From NCBI GenBank assembly GCA_030636025.1, contig DAOVXQ010000007.1, forward strand, positions 1 through 34,895: 34,895 bases of DNA, in the 5' to 3' direction. The notes under the pieces were generated by a model, which was given only the letters and a program-made list of their open reading frames with translations, had not been told where the DNA came from and ran no database searches. The translations under genes were made by a program, and so were the position numbers. Below are positions 1-8,977 of the stretch, in pieces (the stretch's first letter is position 1; each line of letters begins with the position of its first letter). Origin of the DNA: an archaeon (GTDB taxonomy: Archaea > Nanobdellota > Nanobdellia > Pacearchaeales > GW2011-AR1).

Positions 1-26
1 AATAAGAAAGAGCGCGATCTGATTGT

Positions 27-359
27 TTAATCTAAAATTTTAGAAATCTCTGTTAATTTACTCCCTAATCGAATAACCTCATTCCTATCAAAACACATTT
101 GTGTTAATGTTGCTCTTTGACTTTCTTGAAGATTCTCTTCTGCATTTTTTTTAATTTCAAGATTAAATTGAGGTAAAATATCTGAATGAGCACAGTAAGA
201 ATTAATCATCTTCATCTTTTTATAAATTTCATCAGTTAAGTTTCCAAAGGTTGGAGAGTAGGAAACTCTGTCTTCAATCTCACCAAGAAATTTTCCACAA
301 AATGCTTGATAATTTCCTTGTATATAATCAATTTTTATTTTTACTTTCCCTTCGTCCAT
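27..359 (-). CDS. hypothetical protein, 110 aa, helical
   Basis: Intact ORF; no recognisable family. Confidence 0.55.
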   Translation of the reverse strand: MDEGKVKIKIDYIQGNYQAFCGKFLGEIEDRVSYSPTFGNLTDEIYKKMKMINSYCAHSDILPQFNLEIKKNAEENLQESQRATLTQMCFDRNEVIRLGSKLTEISKILD

Positions 360-471
360 TCTAATTTTCTTACCCTTACATTGTTTTTAAAGATTATTAG
401 TTTGAATTGTATAGCTTTGGGAGTGCCTTTTCAGTATCTGGGTGGGCGTAAAAAAAATCTTCGGATATTGA

Positions 472-549
472 ATATAACATTTGCGATTAACTAAAGTGCT
501 TTGGCATTTAGGAATTTTGCATAAAAATTCTAGTTAATCGCTGTTCACA
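472..549 (+). repeat. attC-like imperfect palindrome (site 0), upstream of retron
   Basis: ATATAAC (472-478) ... perfect 11-bp inverted repeat GCGATTAACTA (483-493)/TAGTTAATCGC (531-541) ... GTTCACA (543-549). Internal hairpins 494-499/504-509 and 512-518/524-530. Aligns along most of its length with 2395-2471. Confidence 0.55.
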
Positions 550-587
550 GAAGTTTGAATCTGGCCGTGGTCGTCGTAGGGGGGAGA

Positions 588-647
588 AGAAGAAAGTTTG
601 TAGCATTATAACAAAATATCCTTTTGATAAGACATTCCATTAAATAA
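588..647 (+). repeat. intergenic repeat copy 1
   Basis: Near-identical by eye to 29639-29697. Confidence 0.7.
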
Positions 648-687
648 GGTTACGGAGTTTTGCCTCAAAATGGAAGTACAATAATTC

Positions 688-694
688 TTATATA
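688..694 (+). promoter_or_regulatory. TATA box for retron ncRNA
   Basis: ttatata about 24-30 nt upstream of the a1 repeat, the expected archaeal TATA-to-TSS spacing. Confidence 0.5.
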
Positions 695-716
695 TCTCGA
701 ATCTAATATAAGTTTA

Positions 717-855
717 ATCAGGCCCTTAGCGGTTTAAACCTATCAAATTAGGTTTGCATGGGGGAACTTCCATGTACTATGGAGATTCAGCACTTAAGTC
801 CAGGATTTAAGGCTTATCTAATAACAAGCTTAAGTATCAGATGTAAGGGCCTGAT
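717..855 (+). ncRNA. retron msr-msd RNA
   Basis: Perfect 12-bp a1/a2 repeat ATCAGGCCCTTA (717-728)/TAAGGGCCTGAT (844-855). AGC at 728-730 just after a1 (candidate branching G at 729). msr-like hairpins AAACCTA/TAGGTTT (736-742/749-755) and CATGG/CCATG (757-761/770-774). msd-like stem ACTTAAG/CTTAAGT (792-798/829-835). RT start codon lies 9 nt after a2. Confidence 0.85.
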
Positions 856-863
856 CATTAAAA

Positions 864-2339
864 ATGAAACAGATACATATAGATAATAAAGAGCGATTTA
901 CAAAAGAGCTTTACAAATTAACAAACCACTTAAATGCGGGCAAAATAACTTACATCCAAAGATTAATTTATAATAAAAAAAATAATTATAATATTTTTTA
1001 TATCTCAAAAAAGAATGGGAGGTCGAGAAAGATAGAGGCTCCGCTAAAAAATCTAAAAACATTACAGAGAAATATTCTTGATCTAGTTCTTTTCCCAAAG
1101 TGGTATGATTTTATAATACATCAAAGTTGTAAGGGGTTTGCAAAAGGAAAATCTATTATTCTTAATTCAAGCGAGCATGTTTGCAAGAAAAGAATTTTAA
1201 AAGTTGACCTTAAAAGTTTTTTCCCATCTATAAATTTTGAGGCGGTTAAATCTGTTTTTCTCTTAAAGGGATTAAATGATCAATGTTCGCGTTTTTTAGC
1301 AGAGATTTGCACCCTTGAAGGACACCTACCCCAAGGGGCTCCAACTAGTCCAATTATTTCTAATATTATTTGTAGGAACCTTGATAAAAGATTATTCTAC
1401 CTTTCACAAAGATCTAGATTAAATTACACAAGATATGCAGATGATTTAACATTTTCAGGAGATAAAATAAACAAAAATTTTTATCTCCTTGTTAAAAAAA
1501 TTGTTGAGGATGAAAACTTTAAGATTAATGAAAATAAAATTTATTGGTTCACTAATAAACGGCGCCAAATGGTCACAGGACTAATAGTAAATAATAAAGT
1601 TAGTTATGGAAAGAAGAAATATAAGGCTCTTGCAGCATTTGTAAATAATTGTGCAAATAAGGAGAATAATCTTTATGAACAAAAATCTAAGGCCATTACA
1701 AAATATAAATTAAAAATTTCAAATCTTAAATATTTCCTAGAAGGACATATTTCGTTTCTCCAATCAATAGATAAACAAAAGGGTAAAAAATTGAGGGATG
1801 TTTTCAACTCAATATCCCAATCTCGATGGAAGGAATATGAGTTATTAGAAGAAAAAGAAGACAAGAAAGACATCTATATTTCTTTATGTAAAATTATATC
1901 TGAAATAAATAATAGTTTTACTACTCCTTTATTCAAAAAGAGTACTGAAAAATTAATTAGTTTTACTCAAAATTTTAGCAATCGTGGAGATTTCAATAAT
2001 TTTTGTATAGCTTTTGGAGATTATATTGACCACTTGGATACAAGTGTCTTGGGGAAAAAAATAGACGAGGATCATCGTCCAATAGATAACCTTACCGAAT
2101 GGTTAAATGAAAAAAAATATAATGGCGAAGAGATAACTGAAAGCCTTAAAGATATAAAACGAATTTCTAATTGGTTATCTCGTCATCAAGACAACAGTAA
2201 AAGTTCTAAAATTTTTAATAAATATCGCGAACCCATTAATAATGTTGACTTCAATAGACTTTCAATCAAACTTGTTAAAAAAATTTATAGTGCCCTTATT
2301 CAAATTAAGACTATCTTCAGTAAAGTAGATCTAAATTAA
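864..2339 (+). CDS. retron reverse transcriptase with about 170-aa C-terminal extension
   Basis: FPSI, LPQGAPTSPIISNI, YADDLTFSG, NSSEH (variant of retron NAxxH region X) and RRQMVTGLIVN (retron VTG region Y) motifs. Confidence 0.93.
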   Translation: MKQIHIDNKERFTKELYKLTNHLNAGKITYIQRLIYNKKNNYNIFYISKKNGRSRKIEAPLKNLKTLQRNILDLVLFPKWYDFIIHQSCKGFAKGKSIILNSSEHVCKKRILKVDLKSFFPSINFEAVKSVFLLKGLNDQCSRFLAEICTLEGHLPQGAPTSPIISNIICRNLDKRLFYLSQRSRLNYTRYADDLTFSGDKINKNFYLLVKKIVEDENFKINENKIYWFTNKRRQMVTGLIVNNKVSYGKKKYKALAAFVNNCANKENNLYEQKSKAITKYKLKISNLKYFLEGHISFLQSIDKQKGKKLRDVFNSISQSRWKEYELLEEKEDKKDIYISLCKIISEINNSFTTPLFKKSTEKLISFTQNFSNRGDFNNFCIAFGDYIDHLDTSVLGKKIDEDHRPIDNLTEWLNEKKYNGEEITESLKDIKRISNWLSRHQDNSKSSKIFNKYREPINNVDFNRLSIKLVKKIYSALIQIKTIFSKVDLN

Positions 2340-2394
2340 ACCCTCAACACCCTAGGGGCGGGGCAGTCATGGATTTAAAGTTCTTTTTTATTGA

Positions 2395-2471
2395 GTTTAA
2401 CATTGGAATTTAACGAAGTCGCCAAAGGCGATTTGGATGAACTGCACTGAACTCTTTAATCGTTGTTATGT
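2395..2471 (+). repeat. attC-like imperfect palindrome (site A), downstream of retron
   Basis: GTTTAAC (2395-2401), GGAATTTAACG (2405-2415), hairpin AAGTCGCC-aaa-GGCGATTT (2416? about 2417-2434), CTTTAATCG, GTTATGT (2465-2471). Shares GGAATTTAACG with sites at 22183 and 22936. Confidence 0.6.
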
Positions 2472-2526
2472 GTTTTTTCTGCAAGAAAAAAAGCCGAAGG
2501 CTCAGTATGATACAACTCACAAAAAT

Positions 2527-2874
2527 TTATTCGGTAAAAATAGAATATCCTATAGAAAACTCTTCAAAAAAAGTTCCCTTACCCCAATTTCCGCCACCAA
2601 TAGATTTTCCTTTAGCAAAATTTTCGGGTGGAATTCTAATTTGATTGTCTTTGGTAATATAAATATAATTAATAACTAACTTCGCCTTTTCAAAACTATT
2701 TTTTACTTTATGATTTTCATCTAATAAATCATTATAAATACATTGTTCCCATTTATAATCTTTCAAAAGTTGGTTTTCATCAAGATTATTTTTTTCTAGG
2801 AACTTTTTTATTTCATCTGGGATTACATATTCTATTTTTACAATTTTTCCATCAAGTTCAATATTTTTAATCAT
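2527..2874 (-). CDS. hypothetical protein, 115 aa
   Basis: Intact ORF with upstream TATA-like tttatata on the minus strand. Confidence 0.6.
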   Translation of the reverse strand: MIKNIELDGKIVKIEYVIPDEIKKFLEKNNLDENQLLKDYKWEQCIYNDLLDENHKVKNSFEKAKLVINYIYITKDNQIRIPPENFAKGKSIGGGNWGKGTFFEEFSIGYSIFTE

Positions 2875-2986
2875 AAAATATTAACCTAACAAGGACTATA
2901 TAAAATTTTTGGTGGCAAGGAATATTGCACATAACAAGCCATACTACCAATTAAATTTAGTTGTATATGTCATTTTTATATTAAAA

Positions 2987-4624
2987 TTAAACCAACCAAC
3001 TAATCCCAATCTCTAAACTCGCAACAGGCATCTTAATTTTATTATTTTTCAAAACAGTTGGAGAAATTTCACCCAAAACCCCGACAGATTTACCATCAAT
3101 CATAATCTCCCCGCATCTTCCTTTTATAAAACTCGGATTATCTATCTCCTGAATTTCATATTCTTTTTCAAACATCCTCATCAAATAATCTAAAATTTGT
3201 TTTATTCCAGTAAAATTAGCTTTTTCATAACAAATTGAAATCCCCAAATTTTCTTTTTCACCTATTTGAGTTTCCTCATTATCGTCGCTGTAAAAAACTT
3301 TCCCAAGCTCAAAAATCTTTTGTGGATATTCTGAATCTAAGTTCTCACTCAAAACAGAAATATTATGCGACAACAAAGAAGTCCGGAGAATATTATTCTC
3401 AGTTTTTGAATCAACAACCTCAATCATTTGCGGATGAAATTCTTTTACATTTAATTTCTTGAATTGTTTTTCTTTTGTAGATAAATGAAATGTTGATATT
3501 TCTAAAAGCCCCAAACCAATCAAAACTTCTGAAATCTTCCTTTTGAGAATTGCTGTTTTATCCTCCTGCCCAATCGTGCTTATCTCAGGAATTTCAGGTT
3601 TGAAATTATCATAACCATATGCAATCGCAACTTCCTCTGTCAAATCAATTTCATGAAGAATATCTGTCCGATACGCAGGAATCAGTGCATTATTTTTTTC
3701 AGTTGTAATCCCCATTTTTTCCAACAACTTCCTAACCTCCTTCTCAGAAAGATTCAACCCCAAAGTTTTATTTATATTCTCTATTGAAAAAATCATTTTT
3801 TCTGGTTCTAAATCAGGAGAAAAATATTTTTTCGAATCCTGAACTTCCATCTGATAAATCTTCCCCCCCATATCTGCAAAAGCAGTCACAATCATATTCA
3901 AAGTTTTCTTCAGATACCCAAGATGAAAACCAGAACATTCAATAAAAATCTCTTTTGTTTTTTCATTTATCTTCCCTGTTTTATCTGAATTAATTATCGG
4001 AGGCATTGACAAAATCTCTTTATTTGCATCCTGAAAAATTGGAAAAACTTCTACATTTTTTAATAAATCCCCATACTCTTTTCCTGCAGGATGCTGACTT
4101 AAAATTTGCCGCCCATTAATTTTTCTCGGAAAGTCCAATGGCTGAAATTTAATTTCTTCAGGAGGCAGAGCCATAAAGGTTATCGGAAGCTTTATCTGCT
4201 CCAAAGGATAAATCCCTATCGCAAGTTTTTTCCTGTTCCGCCCATAACTCGCATGAAGTTTCTCCTGAATATCAATTATCTCTTTAATTTTCTCGTCATT
4301 TAATTTGAGATTTTTAACAATAGCACAAGCAGTAAACGGCCTGACTTTTTTTACAGACTTATCAATAATTACCCTATAATCTTTCTCAGGTTTTTCTGTC
4401 TTGTATTTTTGTAATCCGGGTTTTTTAAAATAAGTGATAAGTGCCCTTGTAAAACCTTGAAAAGAAAGTAAGTCAGGTCTGTTTGGGAAAATCTCAACTA
4501 AAACCTCGGTATCGGTAACTTCTTCAATCGGAGTTCCAAACATAGATATTTTATTTTGCATAGATTCATCCATTTTCCCAATTTTAGATTCAAGTTGCTG
4601 TTTGTTTAGTGTTAAGATTGTCAT
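2987..4624 (-). CDS. pheT: phenylalanyl-tRNA synthetase beta subunit
   Basis: Archaeal PheT-like sequence (MTILTLNKQQLESKIG, EIFPNRPDLLS, EVAIAYGYDNF); paired with pheS. Confidence 0.93.
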   Translation of the reverse strand: MTILTLNKQQLESKIGKMDESMQNKISMFGTPIEEVTDTEVLVEIFPNRPDLLSFQGFTRALITYFKKPGLQKYKTEKPEKDYRVIIDKSVKKVRPFTACAIVKNLKLNDEKIKEIIDIQEKLHASYGRNRKKLAIGIYPLEQIKLPITFMALPPEEIKFQPLDFPRKINGRQILSQHPAGKEYGDLLKNVEVFPIFQDANKEILSMPPIINSDKTGKINEKTKEIFIECSGFHLGYLKKTLNMIVTAFADMGGKIYQMEVQDSKKYFSPDLEPEKMIFSIENINKTLGLNLSEKEVRKLLEKMGITTEKNNALIPAYRTDILHEIDLTEEVAIAYGYDNFKPEIPEISTIGQEDKTAILKRKISEVLIGLGLLEISTFHLSTKEKQFKKLNVKEFHPQMIEVVDSKTENNILRTSLLSHNISVLSENLDSEYPQKIFELGKVFYSDDNEETQIGEKENLGISICYEKANFTGIKQILDYLMRMFEKEYEIQEIDNPSFIKGRCGEIMIDGKSVGVLGEISPTVLKNNKIKMPVASLEIGISWLV

Positions 4625-4923
4625 TTTAAATCATGCCTCAATTTTAATTTTTCAATTTTATTTTCTATTGCTTCCTCAATATCTATCTGATTATTATTAG
4701 CCAATTTAGATAAAAGCAACATAACATCTGCTATTTCTTCTTTTAAATTTTCTATATCAATTTCTTGTCTTTTAAGTTCAGGATTTAAGATTTGTCTTGA
4801 TATCTCGCCTAACTCTTCTGTCAAATGAAGAATTAGATTTTTATTATCATGAGTAAACCCCAATTTACTATCTATTTTACTAATAATCTCTTCTGCCTTT
4901 TTTTGTAATTCTTTTATTTCCAT
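4621..4923 (-). CDS. MazG-like nucleotide pyrophosphohydrolase
   Basis: HLTEELGEISRQI...EEIADVMLLLSKLA matches the MazG/all-alpha NTP-PPase EExxE..D pattern; ATGA overlap with pheT. Confidence 0.8.
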   Translation of the reverse strand: MEIKELQKKAEEIISKIDSKLGFTHDNKNLILHLTEELGEISRQILNPELKRQEIDIENLKEEIADVMLLLSKLANNNQIDIEEAIENKIEKLKLRHDLK

Positions 4924-4924
4924 T

Positions 4925-6463
4925 TCACTTCCTCCAAACTTTCATTCCCCTTAATTGATTTAAATTATTTTTATACATTTCCCTTAAATCTGTTATTTTA
5001 AAAAATTCCATAATAATTCTGTCAAATCCAGGGCCCCAAGCCAACACAGGAATATGTCTGCCAAAAATCGGGATAGTTACTTCTGGTCTAAACATTCCTG
5101 CCCCGCCAAACTCAAGCCATTTCTTTTTTATTGGATGAAAAATATCAATTTCTAAACTTGGTTCTGTATATGGAAAATAACCAGGCCGAATTCTAATTTT
5201 CTCATAACCCATTTTTTTAAAAAACTCTTTCAAATATCCTAATAATTGTCTAAAATTCGCATTCTCATCCACGACAATCCCCTCTGTTTGATTAAACTCA
5301 AATCCATGAGACCAATCAACAGTTTCATTTCTAAAACATTTCCCCAATGCAAAATATTTCGCAGGAAATTCCTTGTTCTCCGCAATCTCCCTTAATGTCT
5401 GAACAGAAAGACAAGTCGTGTGCGTTCTCAAAAGAACTTTCTCAGAATCCTCTGCCCTCCAATCCTGTTGCCATCCCTTAGAACCTTTAATTTTCCCCTC
5501 ATGTGCCTTTTTAACTTCTTCAATAATCTTTTTATCTTGAAAATTAGTAGATTTATTTTTAATAAAAAAAGTATCCTGCATTTCTCTAACTGGATGGTCT
5601 TGTGCAGTAAACAAAGCATCAAAATTCCAAAATCCTGATTGAACCAAGTTCCCAGTCATCTCTTTAAAACCCATTTCAAGCCAAATTCTCTTAGCATAAT
5701 CTGTTGCCTGATTAACAAAATGTTTTTTCCCGCCATAAATTTTCGGAAGCTGAGAAGTAATATCATACCTTCTAAATTTCTTGCCCTTCCATTGCCCTGA
5801 CTTAATCAAAGAAGAAGTCAGAGTCTCAATCAAATTCCCTGCCTTAGACAAATCCGTTTTCATTAACTGATTCCCAAGTTCTGTCACCTCAAATTCAACA
5901 ATCTTTTTATCCTGAATATCAATTATATTTTTCCTTGATTTTAAATTTTTTAAAGCAAATTTCTCCTCTGGTTGAAGTTCTTCAAAAGATTTTGGCAAAG
6001 ATTCTAAAAACTGCTCTTCTAAAAATTTCTTGCAAATCTCTTCTTTTGTTCCAGAAAGAATTATCTTACCATTAACTAAATTAATCAACACCTTATTTTT
6101 CAAAACGCCGAGTGCAACCTTAAATTCATTGTCATTTAATTTCGATTGTTTTTTTGCTTCTCCAATCGTCACAGAACTTTTCTCAACAATTAAATTAATC
6201 AAATTTCTCTCAGGAAGTCCTTTTTTAATATACAAAATCCCATTAATCCCTAACTCAATTGTCTTCTTGCTTTTTTGATTCAATACGATTATTTTTTTAT
6301 TTGACAAAAATTCCAATGCCCTAAGAACTGCCACAGTATCCATCTCTGCTAACTTCTCATTCAAATTATCCAATGTTTTTTCATTTAAATTCGGAATAAT
6401 TTTTCTTTCATTCGGACTCAGAGATTCAATCAAATTGTCCAAGTTTTGTTCTTTTTTTGCCAT
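4925..6463 (-). CDS. pheS: phenylalanyl-tRNA synthetase alpha subunit
   Basis: Class II motifs HPVREMQDTFF, GKCFRNETVDWSHGFEFNQTEG, FGGAGMFRPEV, WGPGFDRI. Confidence 0.95.
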   Translation of the reverse strand: MAKKEQNLDNLIESLSPNERKIIPNLNEKTLDNLNEKLAEMDTVAVLRALEFLSNKKIIVLNQKSKKTIELGINGILYIKKGLPERNLINLIVEKSSVTIGEAKKQSKLNDNEFKVALGVLKNKVLINLVNGKIILSGTKEEICKKFLEEQFLESLPKSFEELQPEEKFALKNLKSRKNIIDIQDKKIVEFEVTELGNQLMKTDLSKAGNLIETLTSSLIKSGQWKGKKFRRYDITSQLPKIYGGKKHFVNQATDYAKRIWLEMGFKEMTGNLVQSGFWNFDALFTAQDHPVREMQDTFFIKNKSTNFQDKKIIEEVKKAHEGKIKGSKGWQQDWRAEDSEKVLLRTHTTCLSVQTLREIAENKEFPAKYFALGKCFRNETVDWSHGFEFNQTEGIVVDENANFRQLLGYLKEFFKKMGYEKIRIRPGYFPYTEPSLEIDIFHPIKKKWLEFGGAGMFRPEVTIPIFGRHIPVLAWGPGFDRIIMEFFKITDLREMYKNNLNQLRGMKVWRK

Positions 6464-6501
6464 GATAATTTAAAGTATATTTGTTTTATAAATATTTAGA
6501 A

Positions 6502-6954
6502 TTAAACTCCAAAAGCTTCCTTTGCCTGTTGTGTCGAAGCCCCCAATGTCAGAAACAAACTCGAAACATCCTGCTTTTTGTATTTTTCTGGATAAATCAC
6601 CACCTTAGTTTTAGTCCTCTTGCAAAGAGCAATATTCTGAATTATTCTCCCTAACAAAATCGCCTTGTCCTTTTTAGGTTGTTTAATAATCTCCATTAAA
6701 TTTATCCCAATCTGAATATTATTTTTCACAGCTAATTTACACAAAACCTCATTCAACCCAGAATCCCTCTGTTTTAATTTATCTTTCCTATTATGAAGTT
6801 CAGGACCTAAAAAAACATCGACATCCTTATTCTCCAAAATCTTTCTATTAAATTCCTCATCCTGAGCCATAACCACTATCTGTTCATTTTCTTTTTTCAA
6901 TTTTTGAATTTCCTTTCTTGCCTGATTGAGATTTGTTGTGTTAATCATTTTCAC
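6502..6954 (-). CDS. rnp3: RNase P protein component p30 (Rpp30)
   Basis: PHP-like RNase P p30 pattern (VDVFLGPELHNRKD, RDSGLNEVLCKLA, INLMEII, LGASTQQAKEAF). Confidence 0.8.
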   Translation of the reverse strand: MKMINTTNLNQARKEIQKLKKENEQIVVMAQDEEFNRKILENKDVDVFLGPELHNRKDKLKQRDSGLNEVLCKLAVKNNIQIGINLMEIIKQPKKDKAILLGRIIQNIALCKRTKTKVVIYPEKYKKQDVSSLFLTLGASTQQAKEAFGV

Positions 6955-7025
6955 AATAATAAAAAGAAAATAATGTTTATAATAGTTTTGATAAGGTTTA
7001 AATAGTTTTGAGTGTTTAAAAAGTT

Positions 7026-7205
7026 ATGAGTGATTTAGAAGGACATTGTGCAGGAGAGCAAGGATGTATGCCTTTTCCAAATGTGGCAGAAAACATAGTT
7101 ACTCACGAGGGGGCAGATAAACAATTTGATAAAGCAGTATGTGGTTTTTTTGGGCATTATATTAATAAAATTAAAACTTTTTTAAAAAAACCTTATGAGA
7201 GTTAA
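7026..7205 (+). CDS. small hypothetical protein, 59 aa (MSDLEGHCAGEQGCMPFPN...)
   Basis: ATG to TAA open frame in a gap not covered by the ORF track; AT-rich TATA-like sequence upstream. Confidence 0.45.
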   Translation: MSDLEGHCAGEQGCMPFPNVAENIVTHEGADKQFDKAVCGFFGHYINKIKTFLKKPYES

Positions 7206-7231
7206 AGCGAAGCAAGAAATCACAAGGAGAA

Positions 7232-7456
7232 TTAATTATAAACTCTTGGAGTAATAATTGGATGATTGTCAACATGGTTACTTAATGCCCTAAAATAACA
7301 ATCTCTTGTTACTTGTTCTCCACCAATCCTATACCTATTATCATGATGTTCCTCAATTGAATATCCACAACCGCAATTACATTTATCTTCAATTGAATTT
7401 AAAGGTTTAACAAATAACTTGCGAGACATCTTTGCGATTTGTTCTGCAGTTTCCAT
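7232..7456 (-). CDS. small Cys/His-rich protein
   Basis: CNCGCGYSIEEHH putative metal-binding motif. Confidence 0.55.
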   Translation of the reverse strand: METAEQIAKMSRKLFVKPLNSIEDKCNCGCGYSIEEHHDNRYRIGGEQVTRDCYFRALSNHVDNHPIITPRVYN

Positions 7457-7554
7457 ACAATTTTTAAGACATTTGATTTAATAAACTTTGTTGTGATTAA
7501 TCATCACCATCACTCAAAGATTATTAAATAACTAAACATTAAACAAACAATCTA

Positions 7555-8238
7555 CTAAGAAATCAGCGTCCCAACAAAATGTTTTTTATTTAAAACTTTA
7601 TCCAAATTTTTCAAATCTTCCCCCAAAATATATGTAGTTATATTATATTTTTTTATTATCTTCGCTGATTTTTGGTCTAAAACAAAATGTTGTCCTGGTT
7701 TAAATTCTATTTGTTTAGCTATTTTTAAAAAATCCTTGTGAGAAATTTCTGAAATAAATTTAGCTGAACGAAATTTTTTGGGATTTTTATCATAAAGTCC
7801 TTTAACATTTGTCAAATTTATAAAATCTGTTTTAAAATATCTTGCAAGTTTTGCAGAAGTCGTATCTGAAGTTTGACCTTTAGCATATCTTAATGCCCCG
7901 CAAAAAACAAAATTATTAAATCTTAAAAGACCCTTTACTTGTTTCATGTCATGAGGAATTCCCTGATTAACATCTTCTCCAAAAAAATAACTCATAAACC
8001 GTGCATTCATTCTTGTTGCAGAAATCCCCAACAAATTCTGAAAATTTTCTTTTTTCTTTTTTTCTTCCAGCCCTTGTATATAATTTCTTGCAGTTTTCCC
8101 CCCTCCGCAGACAATCACAAATTTATATTTTCGTTTATTTTTCAATAAAACTTTTTTAAATTTCTCTAAAAATTCTGTATTTATTTTATTTGGGATAATC
8201 AAACTTCCACCTAAACTAATCACAATCACCTTTTTCAT
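7555..8238 (-). CDS. pyrH: uridylate kinase (archaeal UMP kinase)
   Basis: ISLGGSLIIP, VIVCGGGKTARNYI, NLTNVKGLYDKNPKKF. Confidence 0.92.
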   Translation of the reverse strand: MKKVIVISLGGSLIIPNKINTEFLEKFKKVLLKNKRKYKFVIVCGGGKTARNYIQGLEEKKKKENFQNLLGISATRMNARFMSYFFGEDVNQGIPHDMKQVKGLLRFNNFVFCGALRYAKGQTSDTTSAKLARYFKTDFINLTNVKGLYDKNPKKFRSAKFISEISHKDFLKIAKQIEFKPGQHFVLDQKSAKIIKKYNITTYILGEDLKNLDKVLNKKHFVGTLIS

Positions 8239-8300
8239 AATAAATATAATTTTTAAGATTATTTAAAGTTTTTTAATTTAAAAAATAAAAATCACTAAAA

Positions 8301-8930
8301 TTATTCTTCCTCTGTTTCACTTGCTAAAAATGCCCACCAAGGTTTCTTAACCCTAATAACCTCGCCGGTTTCAGCATCTACTTGTGCCTGAACCTGCATT
8401 CTCGCTCTAAACAATCCAAAAACCTTTGACTGTTTTTGCGTTTTCATTTCATAAGCAAGCTTAGTTTCCTCTCCCTGCCCAACTTCTTTTAATTCAATAG
8501 AACAATTATTCTCCTCAGAACAAACCTTTAATCTCAACCTATTCAAAGCAGTTTCAGAAGCAGTATTCGGCATAACTTTAATCTCAGCATTTCTTCCATT
8601 ATTCAATTTAACATTTAATTTAGTCTTATTTTGAACTTGCTCTTGAGTCATATTTAAATCACAATCTACACCAACACCGCCAACCTCTAATCTTATTCTA
8701 TTATTTGTTTGTTTTTGAATTTTAATTTGTTGTCCGCCCTCACCCATATAATTCCCATCCATAATCATTTGCCTATTTTGAATCTCCTCATCTAATCCTT
8801 GTCCTGTTCCCTGTCCCTCTTCTTTAAGCTCAGGGTCAATTAATCCTGTTCCTGGCTCATGAATTCCTTGTGCAACTACAAAACTAATTAAAAAAATACT
8901 TACAACAAAAATCATCATCACCTTTTTCAT
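8301..8930 (-). CDS. secreted hypothetical protein
   Basis: N-terminal signal peptide MKKVMMIFVVSIFLISFVVAQ. Confidence 0.65.
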   Translation of the reverse strand: MKKVMMIFVVSIFLISFVVAQGIHEPGTGLIDPELKEEGQGTGQGLDEEIQNRQMIMDGNYMGEGGQQIKIQKQTNNRIRLEVGGVGVDCDLNMTQEQVQNKTKLNVKLNNGRNAEIKVMPNTASETALNRLRLKVCSEENNCSIELKEVGQGEETKLAYEMKTQKQSKVFGLFRARMQVQAQVDAETGEVIRVKKPWWAFLASETEEE

Positions 8931-8977
8931 AACAAATAAATAGGAAGTTTATTTATAAATCTTTCTGAATAAAAAAT

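Noticed and set aside
898-1098. Antisense ORFs within the retron RT (898-1098, 1673-1873)
   Set aside because: Lie antisense within a strongly supported RT; AT-rich by-products.
2437-2679. + strand ORF of 80 aa
   Set aside because: Starts inside attC-like site A and overlaps antisense a better ORF (2527-2874).
2884-2971. Possible further attC-like site (ACCTAAC ... TTAGTTGTATAT)
   Set aside because: R''-like box fits but no convincing complementary L boxes or GTTRRRY end; also coincides with the promoter of the 2527-2874 gene.
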